Source: Brachypterus glaber
Lineage: Eukaryota > Arthropoda > Insecta > Coleoptera > Kateretidae
Reading direction: 5' to 3'
NCBI GenBank assembly: GCA_958510825.1
Contig: OY294049.1
Location: 2,170,001 to 2,234,000, forward strand
Length of the DNA: 64,000 nucleotides
The position numbers and the translations under genes were made by a program. Below, in pieces: positions 12,001 through 27,000 of this stretch (the first letter of the stretch is position 1; each line of letters opens with the position of its first letter). The notes under the pieces are model-generated. The model searched no databases. It was not told where the DNA came from and saw nothing but the letters and a program-made list of their open reading frames with translations.

Positions 12001-15000
12001 AAAATGGAACCTGGTGAATTATTGAAAATTTACTTCTCAAATTTTTTATTAAAATTAGATCTAATTTTAATTAAAATTTAAACTCCATAGAGCTTAATAT
12101 GTCCAAAAAGTCCAAACCATAAACAAAATACACTGCCGCCTATTAAATTCCGGACACCTAAAAAATTGATATTTTTTAAATTAAAATATTTCGAAAACTA
12201 ATTAATGGATTTGACTGATTCTTTTTTTTGTTTTGAAGCTTAAATATTCTCTACTTTTGTTTGTTTTAAGAATGATTTTTTTTTTCGTATTAACAGCAAC
12301 AAATAATGTACAACTATATTTTTTACCGCATCTTCTAGGACTTGCATGGTACGCCACTGTAACTGTTTATCAAATTATTAAGTCTTTCTTATTGCTGTAG
12401 TTTTAATAAATATTTCCTTTTTTATTTTTTTACATTTTTACTTCTGGTTTAGGAGATATCAGGATTTTCCTGAAAGTTGTAATTTTTTCAGTTAAGGGAA
12501 TTCCGGAACGTTCAAGTATTACGTAACGCAAATTTTGATCATTTTGGACCCCCCCCCCTGTAACGCTATTTTCCTATACCATTAACATGGGCGTAAACAT
12601 GGGCGTAACAGTCCAAAATGACCCCCCCCCTAGGAGCGTTACGTAATACTTGAACGTTTCCTGACTTAAAAAGTACTACATGAATTTGATTGATGCTGTG
12701 CTTTAAATTTGAAGCTTAACCGAGTTACGTTTTTCTTCTAATCAAGTTTATCAAAAACATAAATTGGGTTTGAAAAACTTGAGTAGAAGAAAAAATAAGG
12801 TCACTCCGTCCGGCGGCAGTTCTGCGAAATCACCGTTAAGCCTCCGTCAGACGGCAATAAAAAGTTGCCCTGTGATGAAGAAACTGTAGAAGAAGAAGTA
12901 AAAGACATGAGCGTAGAAGAAGAAGTAAAATAGATGAGCTTCAAATAAAAAACTCCGCTGATTTACTTTTTGAGTTGACTGAAAAAATGACAACTTTCAG
13001 GAAAATCCTGATATCTCCTAAACCAGAAGTAAAAAAATAAAAAAGAAAATATTCATTAAAACTGCGGCAATAAAAAAGACTTTAATAATTTGATAAACAG
13101 TTGCAGTGGCGTACCATGCAAGTCCTAGAAGATGGGTTAAGAAACATAGTTGTACATTATTTGTTGCTGTTAATACGAAAAAAAAATTTAATCATTCTTA
13201 AAACAAACAAAAGTAGAGAATGTTTAAGCTTCAAAACAAAAAAAAAGAATCAGTCAAATCCATTAATTAGTTTTCGAAATATTTAAATTTAAAAAATGTC
13301 AATTTTTTAGGTGTCTGGAATTTAATGCGCGGCAGTGTAGTTATAGTGGGCTGCACCTTTCAATAATAAAAATAAAAGGAAAAGTCCGATAAACTCAAAT
13401 TTTCAGGACATTCCTTTGACTTTGAAATATTTATACCGATTTTGAAAAAATCAATTACAAAACAGTATACAAAATGTGCCATCGAGAGATTTAAATAAAT
13501 TATATTTTGACAAGTATATCAAGAGAAAGAGAGAAAAAACGCAATATAATTTCCACTGTGAAGAGTATTAAGTTGAATGCAAAGCATTACATATCTTCAT
13601 GGCTTATTATAATTTGCAATGTTGAAATATATTCATAATAATCATATTGGACAAAAGGAGGGAGGTGATACTGGTGGTTTGATCAACCCTAATAATGAAT
13701 AATACTTTACAATAGAGTGGTTCAAAATACAAAAAAATTTTTAGATTAAGATCTAATAGCGAAAAAACGTTGTAACACATCAAAAAAATTGGTCAAAATT
13801 CATTGTGGATAAACTAGGAGCACAACGAACATAAAGCTATTTTTTTTGCTTAAAATGTAAAACTTTTGAGCACGATAACTTGAGAACGGTTTAAGATTAA
13901 GACCTAAAATTTTAAACACAGCTTTTCAAACTTAAAATTTCATTAGGATTTTTTTTGGAAACAGGTTGAAGATAAGTTACGTTAAAACCACTGATGGTTT
14001 AGATGGATCATGTGAGCTTTCAAGGGACATGAAGGAACCTGCTTATTTTAAACATATTTATACACTATATTGACCTTACATCCCATTCATGTCGGAACTA
14101 AGCGTTTCCCGGCAAATTGCTTGGTGTCCCTTGAAAGCTGACATGATGATCCATCTAAAACCATCAGTGGTTTTATCATTGTAACTTATCTTCTCAACAG
14201 GCCAATCTCGGTAGTCTCTTTTGTTATAAATTTCTTTTAATTTGAAAAGTATAATCAACTAGATATTATCTTATTTTTATTATTGTTATTAATATTATTT
14301 TGTTTTTTAATCATTTTTACAATGATTTCTTATTTTTTCATCAAATTTTAATAAACTGTGATATTTACCACACATTGTTATATATATTTTAAATATTATA
14401 ACTTTATATGGTCAAATTCTCCTTTTGTCTAATAAAAAAAAGTATTCAAAAGATATTATCTAGTCATTAATTAATGCCAAATTGTTATGTATTAATTGTA
14501 TTTTTATATTTAAATTTTTTGATCAGATAAACAAAAGTAATATAAATATAACTGTGATATTTTATATTACTTTTTATATATACACAAGATAAAATTAGTA
14601 TTTTAAATATTTACATTTTACACATTACAACTTAATATGAAAATACAAATTTCCTATCAATTTTCTAGTCTATCACAGCCGGAGAAAACAGATTTTTTGG
14701 TTTAAAACTAATCTATATCGCTTTTTAGGCCAAAATGTTTGTTGAACTGTATAAACATTTTTTTGTAAATTCATATTTTATTGTATTTGATTATACAGTG
14801 TGTATTTTTTTAAATTAGACTAAGGCAATGTAAGTGGCAACAGTGTTACAGCACTCTAGTCAAATAACGAGAAATTCCTATGTTAAATTGTAATAAATGA
14901 ACACGGGCTGATATTTTAAAGGGTAGTAGTGGATAGTAACAGAACACTCGTGTTAGTTTTTCACCGGTGATTTGCGAAAGCAGTGTCCGCTATCATGAAT

Positions 15001-18000
15001 TTTAGGGGTAACTGCTGTTATCTCGCTAAATATGCGTCCTACAATAAAAATGCCTATAACCAATTTTGTTAAGGAGATAATTTCAAAAAATTTCGTTTTG
15101 ATCTTTTTTTTAATATATTAATAACAATTGAGTTATAAATATTCAAAAATGGCCATGTTGGGGGTGAAATTGTTTTTTTTTCGACTTTTCAGCCAAATTA
15201 TTCATCGGAGGTTATGATCAAACTTTTAGCTCTTACACTTTTTTATAATTTTCATATATTATAATTAGTTTGGTACGATTACAGTGGGCGCTGAAAGTCG
15301 ATTGCGCATGGTTATTTTTGAATTAACTCGATTGCTATTAATATATTAAAAAAAATGAACAATACAAAATGCTGAAAATTTTCTCCTAACAAAATTGTTA
15401 AAATGCATTTTTATCATAAGATGTATATTAAGCAACACCCCTAAAATTCAAGATAGCGGACACCCCCTAGGCAAATTACCCGGTGAAAAACTAACTGGAG
15501 TGTTCTTTTACCATCCACTACTACCCTTTAAAATATCAGCTCGTGTAGATTTATTGCAATTTGCATTTATTATTTGACTTGACTATTACCACTTACATTG
15601 CCTTCATCTAATTAAAAAATTTACATACTGTATAATTATACGGACATCCACACATTAGAGAATTTTGTATAATGTCACACCCTAATTCATTAAGGGCACT
15701 AGTGTCCACGGTGGTTTTTTGCAAATTTTAACTTTTTGTTTCCGACCCCTGAGGTTTTTTCATAAATTGTTTAAACACACCATAAGAAGTAATTTAGGCA
15801 AATATAAACAAAATCGTTCGGATCGATCATTTTTTTACGTTTTTTCTAATTTATTATATCGATAACCCCAAGCAACAAAGCCGTAACTCATATATTGTCA
15901 TTTTTCACGACAGCTAAATTTCTAAAATATTTTTTTTTTGTTATTTAAAGGTGGGTAAATGATTGAAGTGGAAAAGGAAGTCATGTGATACATCATTTGA
16001 AAGCTTATAAAATTCTCTATTTAACTCTTTAAGTATTTATTGTTTATTTACTGTTTGTTTCTGATAATATTCAAGTTTAGAATTTCTTACTTTAGTGATT
16101 TTAAGTAAACTTTTGCTTAAAGTGGACTGTGGAGAAACCTGAGTAGTACCACCATGTGTGTCTTTTTTCAAGGCGTTTACCTATGAGTATAACTCAAAAT
16201 GGGTCTAACTTGAGTTACATCCTTATATATCCTTATTATATTACGTACTTGAATTTCAATATATATTTTAGATATAATTAAGATTAAGTTATTATTTATG
16301 ATCACTGCATTACAAAAATGCTTATCTCCAACGCCAAAGGGCGTATCTTTTTTCTAGCTCTTTATTGTTTTATGGGCGAAGTCGACCAAAAAATCATATT
16401 TTTTTGCATATTCGGAATTAAAAAGCCATGAAACGTCGAGAAAATGTGAGAAATGTGGGTGTTAAAAAAATATCGGTCTGTCTGTCCTCTGACTATAAAC
16501 CTTGTAACTTTTAAACGAAAGGTCTTATTTAAAAAAAAACCTTCACTACACGATTCAGGACTTTCGTAGTTTACCTGACGTCAAATATGGCTAACGTTGG
16601 AGAAGAGCAAGGGGGAAAGGGGTCAAATACCAATATTTTTGGCGGTAAATGGCTTATTATTGATCGAAAGATAACAATTCTTATCATACGACAAAATTAA
16701 TTAAAATTTTAGTGGAAAATAAAAAAATAATTGTTATCTGTGCAAGAATTTTTATCATACGATCTATAATAAGCGAGTTATAGCAAAACATATTACTTTT
16801 TGCCCCCTTTGCCCCCCTAACCTTATTTCAATTTTAACCATATTTTACAACAGAAAAATTACGAAGGTCCTGAATCGTACATTGAAAGAATTTTTTAAAT
16901 CGGACCTTTCGTTTAAAAGTTACAAGGTTTAGAGACAGAGGACAGACAGACCGACTTTTTTCACATTTTCTCGACGTTTCATGGCATTTTAAGTCCAAAT
17001 ATGCAATAAAAAAATCATTTTTTGTGGACCGCCGATAAAACAATAAAGCGATAGAAAAAAAGATACGCCCTTTGGCGTTGGAGATAAGCATTTTTGTAAT
17101 TAAGTGATCATAAATAATAACTTTATTATTATATCTAAAATGTATATTGAAGTTCAAGTACTTAATATGAACATATTATAATAAATTAGAAAAAAAAACG
17201 TAAAAAAAACGATCGATCCAAACGATTTTTTTTATATTTGCCTAAATTACTTCTTATGGTGTGTTTAAACAATTTATAAAAAAAATCAGGGGTCGGAAAA
17301 AAAAGTTAAATTTGCAAGAAACCACCGTGGTGTCCTTATAACTATAATACACATGACTTTAAACTGTTGATAACACGATATTATTTGGTATAAATGTTTC
17401 AATTTGTGATTTTCACAGTATTATAATATCAGCTCCTTTTAAAGATATATTCAGTATTAAAAACCTTAAAATTAAAAATGGTTCCCACCAAGTCTTTGAA
17501 AAGTTCGGGATTTGAAAAATCGGTCTGGAAAGTTTTCGCCAAAAATATAATAAAAAAGTAACGCAAATTAAGTTTTTAGAATTTCCTCGCCTCGTTTTTT
17601 ATGAGGCGGTAGGCAAAAATATATTTTTTTAGGATTTTTTTTCTAATATATTTTAACGAAAATTGGCATGCAATTTTATAAACATTAAAATAAATTGATG
17701 ATTGGTGGGAACACTAAACTAAACACTGTTGAATTAAAAACATTACGAAATGCTGCAATAGGGTGGTCAAAAAAAAATTATTTGCTTAATCTTTTATATT
17801 TGTTGTGGTTTGAAAGTCCTTAGAGTAAAACTTTATATAGACAACCCTAAGTGGTGCTTTTAGGGCCCTAAAAACACTAATATCATGCAAATATCAATAA
17901 AATTCGTATAAAACAAGCCCTAGTATTTATAATGTTATAAAATTTTTAAGCCTTGATATCTAAATTTTTTCTTTTTGAGTATAAAAATAAGCCTGCAACG

Positions 18001-21000
18001 AATTTTATCGATATTTGCGTGCCTTTAGGGCCCTAAAAGTACCCCTTAGAGTTGTCTCTATAAATTTTTACTCCAAGGGCGTTTTAACCCTGACACATAA
18101 AAAAGATTAAGCAAATAAAATTTTTTTTGGACCACCCTAATGGTGCAAACTCCTTTTATTAAATTCTAAGAAAAGAGCGGGTGTTTGATAATAAAACTAA
18201 TTTATGTATAACCACATTAAATTCTTATGATTAAAATTAGACAATCAAAATTATGATATACAGGATTAATGGTAAGTCGATACATTTCTTTGGAGATGTG
18301 ATGGGAAAGAAGGAAGTTTTTAAAACAGTTTGTATGCCTGTTAGGTTGATATTTTTTTAAAAGTACTTATAAGAAATTCGAATGGATGTTTCCGGATATT
18401 GTTCGTTCCAAACTTAAAACCATACTTTTGAACAAGCAATCCAATATGAAAGTTAAAAAAAATGTAAAGTAGATTTTTTGGAAATTAACTCTTAAGACAT
18501 TAAGGTCTACTCTTTTAAGAAAAAAATTAAAATTGAAATATCTCGAAATCTATTGAGTTTTGTATAATGCATATTAAGGTTTTTATTTATTTATTTATTT
18601 ATTTATTTACAATCCATACAGATCAAAGATCCAATTAAAGGATCGGTCAATTGTTGGATGAAATTATAATGAAAGAATCTAACTAGTTCCAAGATTAAGG
18701 TCCAAAATTGCATGCTTAAAAGATTTTAATCTAATATTAAAAAAGTCCAAATTTTTGTTAACAGTATTTCCCAGTCGACACATATTGAAAAGTGGAGACA
18801 TGTTAAAATGATTTGTTTTCCACCTTCATTTCCACAACACGATTAAGAGTTTCAGCACCCATTTTGTAGTTAAACACAATTGATTGTTTTTTGTTGTGTG
18901 TCGACATAACACAGCATTTAGATATGTTTAGGTCAAGTTTATTATCCGCGCATTGACTGAATTAAGGTCCGTTTGTAATTGTTGACAATCATTTACGCAC
19001 CTAATTATTTTGTTAATTTTCAAATCATCAGCGAATAATAAATACAAAGCATACCGAATAACATCGGGTAGACTGTTGATAAAAACAATAAATAAAAGAG
19101 GCCCTAAATTTGATTCTTGAGGGACCCCTGAGGTTTGTAAATATGTCTTGGATATAAAGTTTTTTAGTGCCACTAAACATTCTCTATCTAATTTACTCCT
19201 TCTTTTCCATCACATCTCCAAAGGAATGTATCGAATTACCAGTAACCCTGTATATTATAAAATTAAATATGTATTTAAATCAAAATATTACTATATGAAT
19301 CAATTGAACCCCCTGCTTCAGGGCGCGAGCATAGAGGGGCGCCGTCGAAGGGCGTTTTTTTTTCGAGGACACGTTTTTTTTTCTGGGGGCGCCAAGGTTT
19401 GGTAGAAACTGTCAGGGACTAAGCTTTTTTTCTTGATGGTATTTTTTTGAGCGCCAATTTTTTTTTGTAGGGGTGCCTAGTTTGGTAGATACTGTCATGG
19501 ACAAAGCTTTTTCTTAAGGCTATTTTTGGGCACCATTTTTTTAAAGAGGTTCCAAGTTTTGGTTGAAACCGTCAAGGACAAAGATTTTTTCAAGGCTTGC
19601 TTCAGGGTGCCGGAATGCAAAGGCCGGCCCATGGATCAAATTCTTTCGGCTCCATTCATTAATTACGTCACTCACTAAGGGGGCTGGTGACCTTAAAAAT
19701 TCTAAGAAATTTCGCTTGCGGCTGAACTGCTTACCCATTGTGGAAAAATTTTAAAAAAGGTTTTATAATTTCATTTGCTTTTCAAATTTAGAGGTCTTTG
19801 CAAAATGCGTTACCTCGAAAATTAACCCTGCGCCGCTGAACTAAATACGAATTGTATAATCACATGGGGCTTCTAGTATCCACAGAAACTGGATCCAGAC
19901 CCTGGCGATTTGAAAATAACTTAATTTGATTGAATATACTTTAAGACATATATAAAATACAGCCGGGAGAAAGTAATGGAATTTAATTTATGAAAATCGT
20001 CACCAGGTCTCCGACTTCAACCCCCTTTTAAGCGAAACAATCAAAAAGTTTTTTTTTTAGATCTCTTCTGTCTTTTATTTAAGAGGGGAGAAATTATTAA
20101 TTTACCGATTTTTAGTGTGACTTAACTATTTGAGGGGTTTAGCGTGATGATAGGGGAGGTGGTCAAAAATAGCAAGGGATAATTGATAGATGATCCTTAA
20201 AAGCAATATATTTCCTGCATACTTTAAAACAGTAAAAAATTTAAATTTTATGTACATTTTTCCTTAGAACTTAATTATGATATATAGGTAATATAGGTAC
20301 CCCTTTGTGTTCAAGGATTGTTTTACTAGCATAGAGTAAACTTAATTAGACGTTAAGACCCTTTTCCTATTATTTTAATTTTTGTTAAATTTCTTTTTTT
20401 TTTCCTATTTTTGATCTCATAGAGTTAAAAACAGCCAATTTAATTTATTTTTTTAGTAGGATACTTCTTTGAGAAATAATTATTTGGCATATTTGAATTT
20501 AATAATTGTAAAACTAAAACTATTGATAAAGGACATGGCACAATTTATAGGGAATTTTGGCCCTCGGTGAAATTCGCTAAATTTTTTATATGTTTTAGTT
20601 TATGCTTTTTAAAAAGGAATTAGTAACGTTTCAAGCACTTTGTATGTACAGTTTTTTTTCTATAACGAAAATAAAAAAATATTTTTGCCCCAAACTCCTC
20701 ATAAAAGTTTAATTAGCTTAATGATTAAGAAAAAAGCTTGATTGGTATAAGTCAAACTGATGTCTGTCAATTTTTTTATATATTATTAGTAATATAAAAT
20801 TAATTTAGCATGGCTTTTAGAGCCTTTTTTCAAGTATGCAACCGTCAAGGTGGTCAACAGCAGATGCCCCGAATGGGAGGAAATGAAAACATTTTATTTA
20901 TTTTTTTATAAAAATGTCCTAATGTAATACTGTGAAAAAGAATTGAATCAAGGACACATGTCTTTTGATAAGTACAACACCATATTCTCTTATTTTAAGG

Positions 21001-24000
21001 CTAACATCTTAAATGAAGAGCGCGGATTTCCATTCAAAGACCCGCGCCAGTTATTAGGTTCATAAGAAATGCTAGTCCAAAAATAAGAGAATTTGGCTTA
21101 AAATATAATCGAAAGATGCATTTTCTTGATTCATGGATCCTTTTTTTAGTGTTCATATTTTAAATCATATCGAGGGCTTCATAGCAAAGGGGCATATCTG
21201 CTACATGTTAACACGGTTGATACAGCCCTGTTATGAAGCCCTCGGTATGATAGTTATATTGGATAATTTATTCTATGCAGAAACACAGTATTTCACTTTC
21301 AACTTAGTTTTTCTGTTCTGTTTTACTTCTTATTTTATTATTTTATTAAGTTCTGGAGTTTTAACATGGGTTCCAGTACATTATATTACAAAAACACATT
21401 TAGGTTAGCAAATAACTTATTTCACGTATTTCACTAATTTAGTCCTTAAGAAGTATTTCTGTTGCACTTTTCTTCTTCTTATTTAATTATTTTGTCCAAT
21501 TTCAATATGTATTTCATTACTTTTTCCCAATAAAACTGACAATTTAGTCTAAAAAACTTCAAAAATACGTCAGAATATCCTTCACTGACAAGTTGTCAAA
21601 CGAAACAATGCCTACTAGAAAAATATTTTTATGAGGAGTGTAGGGCAAAAATATTTTTTTATTTTCCTTATAGAAAAAAAACTGTACATACAAAGTGCTT
21701 GAAACGTTCCTAATTCCTTTTAAAAAAGTATAAACTAAAACATATAAAAAATTTAGCGAATTTCACCGAGGGCCAAAATTCCCTATAAATTGTGCCATGT
21801 CCTTTATATTTGTTATAGATATTAATTTTTCCGGTTTAGTTGGTACCAACAGTTGGTTTGCTACCAAGCTCGTAGTTACTACGAGCTTGGTAGCATGAAG
21901 GGTGTATTTGAAATAGGGTCCGAAATTTTAAGGGGGTAATTCTACATCATAAAATATGACAAAAAGTTCCCATAAACATGTCTAAAAATGCGCCATAATG
22001 GAGTTAGCCCCTTTGAATCTGGCGGTTTTTATTAAATAACAAAGGGGCCCTTGGAGATTTAGCAACAAGGTTTTACACGTGAACTAATCTTAATAAGGCC
22101 CATCTTCGTATGTTGTTTTCATGTACTTATTTAACCAGGGGTATGCGAAACGGGAAGTCCTTACCAGGTTTTTGTTCCAATTTTTTTCTGTGAAACTTTT
22201 TTGTAATTTTATTTGTGGAATATGACTCCTCGCATTAAACTACATAAAAAAGGTACTCTTGTTATAATACTGTAGAATTAACCGTTTTCGAGAAAAATTA
22301 ATTTGATGGTGAAATTTCACGGTTTGAGGACGAAAAATTAAATAATAAATATACCTACAGTATTAGAACAAGAGTGCCTTTTTATGTATTTTGACCTGAG
22401 GAATCATATTCCAAAATTAAAATTACAAAAAAGTTACACAGAAAACAGTTTGGGACAAAAAACTAATAAGGCCCCCCAGTTTCGCACATCCCTGTTTAGA
22501 ATAAGTACATGAAGATAGCATAGGAAGATGGGCCTTTTTACATTTAAATTTAAAACCTCGTTAGATAGATAGATAGATAGATATTTATTAATCAGTTATA
22601 ACAAACAATACAATGAGTATACAGAAAGGTCTTAGCTATCTACATAAACAAGGTTGCTGTACCTCAAAGCGTTCCTGAGTTATTAAATAAAAACCGAATT
22701 ATTTAGCCACTTTCAAGGGGCTTAGCTCCCTTACGACGCATTTTTAAACATGTTTATAGGAACTTTTTTTCATAATTTTCCTATGTGGAATCACCCCTTA
22801 AAATTAATGGCATCATTTACTGGACATCCTGTAGATTTTGAGCCGCTTGATCTAAATCTGAACGCAGACTGTCGCCATCGCGATGGTCCAGGTTTTCGAG
22901 ACAAATGAGCTCAAATACGCCAAAATTTATCATTTTTTGTGATTTTATTGACAGTTTTTTTTTTGAAAACCAGACCTGATAGCTCTATTCCGAGACGTAA
23001 CCTCAAAATAGTTTAGATTTGTTAATGGCTTACGCAAGTATCATCATGTGACCGCAAACATTAACGAGCTAAAGTGGTTAAAAATGGAAAATCTCACACG
23101 TAATATTTTCTCTAAAAGTTTTAACTAACTCGGTTCCTTTGTCTCTGCGGCAAAAGTTATATCTTTAGATATGATGCGCATGATGTAAACTTACAGGTTA
23201 ACCATGTCTTGACATACGCGTCTTTTACGTATCATACTGTGGCACTTTATAACGAATTTTGTGATTCTCTTGGAGGTCTCAGCAATAACTCCAGTAGGAA
23301 AAAATTAAAATCGTATATTCTGTATCAAGTGTAGAATAATGCATATTCCGAACGAGTGGATTTTTGTCGCCCGAGCCGCGATAGCGGCGAGGGGGACGGT
23401 TCACGAGTGAAGAATAGCCATTCTACACGTGTTTCAGACTACTTTTTCTACGACTGAAGTTTTATACATTCATTTTTTTTATAAATTACAAAATAACCAA
23501 AAGTTTGAATAAGAAATAATTTACATCCAATAATTTAATTTTCATTCAATAATTTAATCTTTTATAGTAAATTTTAAATTTCGTTGATTTTGCTAATAAT
23601 ATGAAACCTATCACAGAATGTGACATAAAACGCAATAGGTTTCATATACCGCTATAGGTTTCATCCGTTTACGAAATGTGCTATATACCGTAAGAGTTTT
23701 CTGTGCGATTTCACTAACATTCTAAGACAGTCGTCGAAAAAATATTTTCTTAGCAAGTCAGCAATAAATTGTTATTTTTTTTTTTTTCAGTCGATCGGTC
23801 TGGTTTACATGGAATTTTTTATTGGTTAAATTATCAATACTTTTTTCATATTTGTACATATATATATATATTTTATTTTTCTTTCGAGGATTAATTTTCT
23901 GATTATATTTACTTAATCATATATTTTAGCTATATTTATACTATATACTATACAACCAAATAAAATGATTTTTTCTCGAAATCCAGACCTGGTAGCACTA

Positions 24001-27000
24001 TTCTGCCGCCAGATTATGCGTTCAAAAAAGTTAAAAAAAAAATACTAAAGACAGACTCTAACTCATGACACTACTTCTGGATTTCGAGGAAAAACAGTGT
24101 AAAAACAATGTAAATTTTTTGCATTTTTGAGCTAATTTTTCCCAAAAACCTGTCATGTTGAACAAATTCTACGATCAGATTCGGATCTATCAGCCCAAAA
24201 TCCAAACCAAACGATATATCACAACCCTGTTGGAAACCAAATTTATTGTTTTGTGTTCCTCTTGTAACAAAAAATGTTTAATGTTTGATTTTTTTATTAT
24301 TTTAAACATAATGTTAATATATTATATAGGGTTATTCAGAAATAAGTTCGATAAATTTAAGAGGTGACTTTACGTTAAAAAAATAGCTACGACCCTCCTA
24401 CATCTAAAAAGTAGTTCTTATTTAATATTTCTGGAATCCTATAAACCTCAGTATAACTTTTTGCACATGACTTAAATAAAACTTAGATAAAAGCTATCAT
24501 TTCATGTAATTTTTATTTATTAATTTTAACCAGGAACGTGCAAAATGGAGGGGCGATGTCACTTGTTTGCCCCAAAGTTTTTAATCCGTAGATTTTTTGA
24601 CACTTTATCTGTAAAATATTAATCTTTAATTAAAAATTCATAAAAAAGGTACGGTTTATGTAACACCGTAGGGCCAACCGTTTTCGAGAAATTAGCAATT
24701 AAAGAGGAAATTTCACGTTCTGATCATCAAAAATAGGAACTAAAAAATGCACAAATAAAAACTTTAATACTGCACAGTTTTTCTACAACTGTGAAAAAAG
24801 TCTCGTATACATCTAGGTTCGAAAATCAGTTTTAAGAGTACTACAACCTCTTAAAGAGTAACACATTTTAAGGGATCGTAGCTCCCTTAAAAGCGACTTG
24901 TGGATATTTGTGCATGGGAAGTTCTTTTTTTCGTAGTTTTATTGTAGAATCTCTATGCAGTATTCAAATTTTTATTGGTGCATTTTTTAGTTCCTATTTT
25001 TTATGCTCAGAACGTAAAATTACCCCTTTAATTGCAATTTTCTCGAAAACGGTTGGCCCTACACTGTAGGGCCTACAGTGTTACAAAAAATAGTACCTTT
25101 TTTATGTATTTTTAATTAATGATTAATATTTTATTGCGAAAATGTCAAAAAAATTACGGATAAAAAAGTTTGGTACAAAAAAAATGACTTCGCCTCCCTA
25201 TTTCGCACGTCCCTGGTTAAAATTACCAAATAAAAATTACATGAAATGCTAGCCTTTATCAATGCTAAGACATGTACAAAAATTCGTAACTGTGGTTTAT
25301 AGGGTTCCAGAGATATTAAATAAAAACTACTTTTTAGATATACAGTTGGGAGGGTCGTAGCTCCCTCAGGGCTCATTACCGGACCACCCTTTATAGTAAC
25401 TTTTTTCCATATTTTTTAATTTAAACTTAAACTTATTTCTAAATAACCCTGTATAGGTTTGTAAATATTAAACCAATCGTGTCTTCCTTCCCTTAGGAGC
25501 AATACCAAAGTAAACTAAATAGAACAAATTGATTTTGTGGGATAAATAAGGGCCGGGGAAAATGTATTTGACACTGTAATGTTTTTGTTGTGCTTTATCT
25601 TATAGTGCGGGAGCCCACGCCCAGTAGATTTTTTTTTATTACCTCACCGTTGAGACTTTGTATATGTGTTCTTTATGTAAATTCAAACAACTTCTTACAT
25701 AATAAAATTCTCGGTAGCGGGGCGTTTTTTTTTTGGGGCCAACCCTTAACTCAAGGGCGTCCGAAAACGGTATTTAGCACCTCACAGCTCATTTTTTCAG
25801 GATCGCGTGTAATAAAAATATTTAAAATCAAGTGGTAACCTTGTCTGAAAAAATTTTTCGGGCAGTACCGTTGTCGGACGCCCTAAAGTTAAGGGTTGCT
25901 CCCAAAAGAAAAAACGCCCCGCTGCCGAGAATTTTCTTATGTAAGAAGTTGTTTGACTGGACATAAAGAACACATATACAAAGTCTCAATGGCGAGGTAG
26001 AAAAAAATCTACTGGTCGTGGGCTCCCGGACTATTATCTATGCATAAAAATACTACAGTAAACCAACAAAACACATGATGCTCAGGTAGAGCAGTAAACT
26101 GCCAAATAAGAGGTAACATGGACTAGCGCCAAAAAAGAATATACTCTTTCGTTATGCCTGTCATTTTTTAATCATTCTTTTTCGTACTGCTTTCTAACAA
26201 ACCGTAGCATTTAACTGGCATAAAAACTATTTTAGTTAGGAAAACTGTAACTTTAACTAAGAATTTGACCAATTTATTTCATTTAGGACCACTTGCGCTA
26301 ACGATGGTTTAACTTTAAACTTGGATTAAATTGACGGTCCGATCAAAGTGCAACATGCAACTTAAACTCGAGATAAACCCAGTTTAAAACTTGGCCCTTA
26401 GTTAAAATGTTTTATTACTGATAGATTCTTATTGTATTTTTTTTTGAGCTATAATTTTCACTAGAAATGAAAATCAGTAAAATCTGCTGATTCCTTTTTG
26501 AAATCATGTATAATTATAACTTCACTAAAATTAGGTATTTAACCAATGAAATGTCAGGGTTGGTTCACCCATTAATTAACACAAGAAACAATGAAATGCT
26601 AGATTTATTTGTCAAATATTATTTTATTGGTTATTTTTTTAGTTCATAAACTAATGGGTAAACCAATCTTCAGATTTATGGTTGATTTAATCATTTATTA
26701 ACACCGAGATTATTACTAAACTAACCAAAAATTTGTCTAATAAAATGTCAAAATTTGACCACATTTCATTTCATTGTTAAATTCCTAGTTTAGTATTAAT
26801 TTTATGGGTAAACCTAACTTTATATTTCATGGTTAATTTTTTAATTTAGTGATAATTATAATTATACATGAATGAACCTTTAGTTTTTCTCGAAAAACGA
26901 AAAATCAAAATGTTCTTAGTTCGTTAATTTTTATGCTTTACCTTATACATTTTTTAAGCTATTTTTTGCGATGCCTGTAAAACTTTTCGAGATAAATGGA

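Larger units (their letters stand above)
9400..12130. other. Start of phosphatase intron 2
   Basis: AT-rich intron without recognisable exons. It includes an AAGTGATAAAT-type tandem patch (9936-9975), the triple CCTTTTACAG repeat (10611-10691), and an inverted pair with AGTGCCGATGT near 11110 that recurs near 11690. Confidence 0.55.

Noticed and set aside
16834..17157. 107-codon frame on minus strand
   Set aside because: Lies in the right arm of the 15702-17335 palindrome; composition is non-coding and the left arm does not preserve it.
21133..21408. 91-codon hydrophobic frame
   Set aside because: Contained in family F and crossing its hairpin; no similarity to a membrane family could be named.
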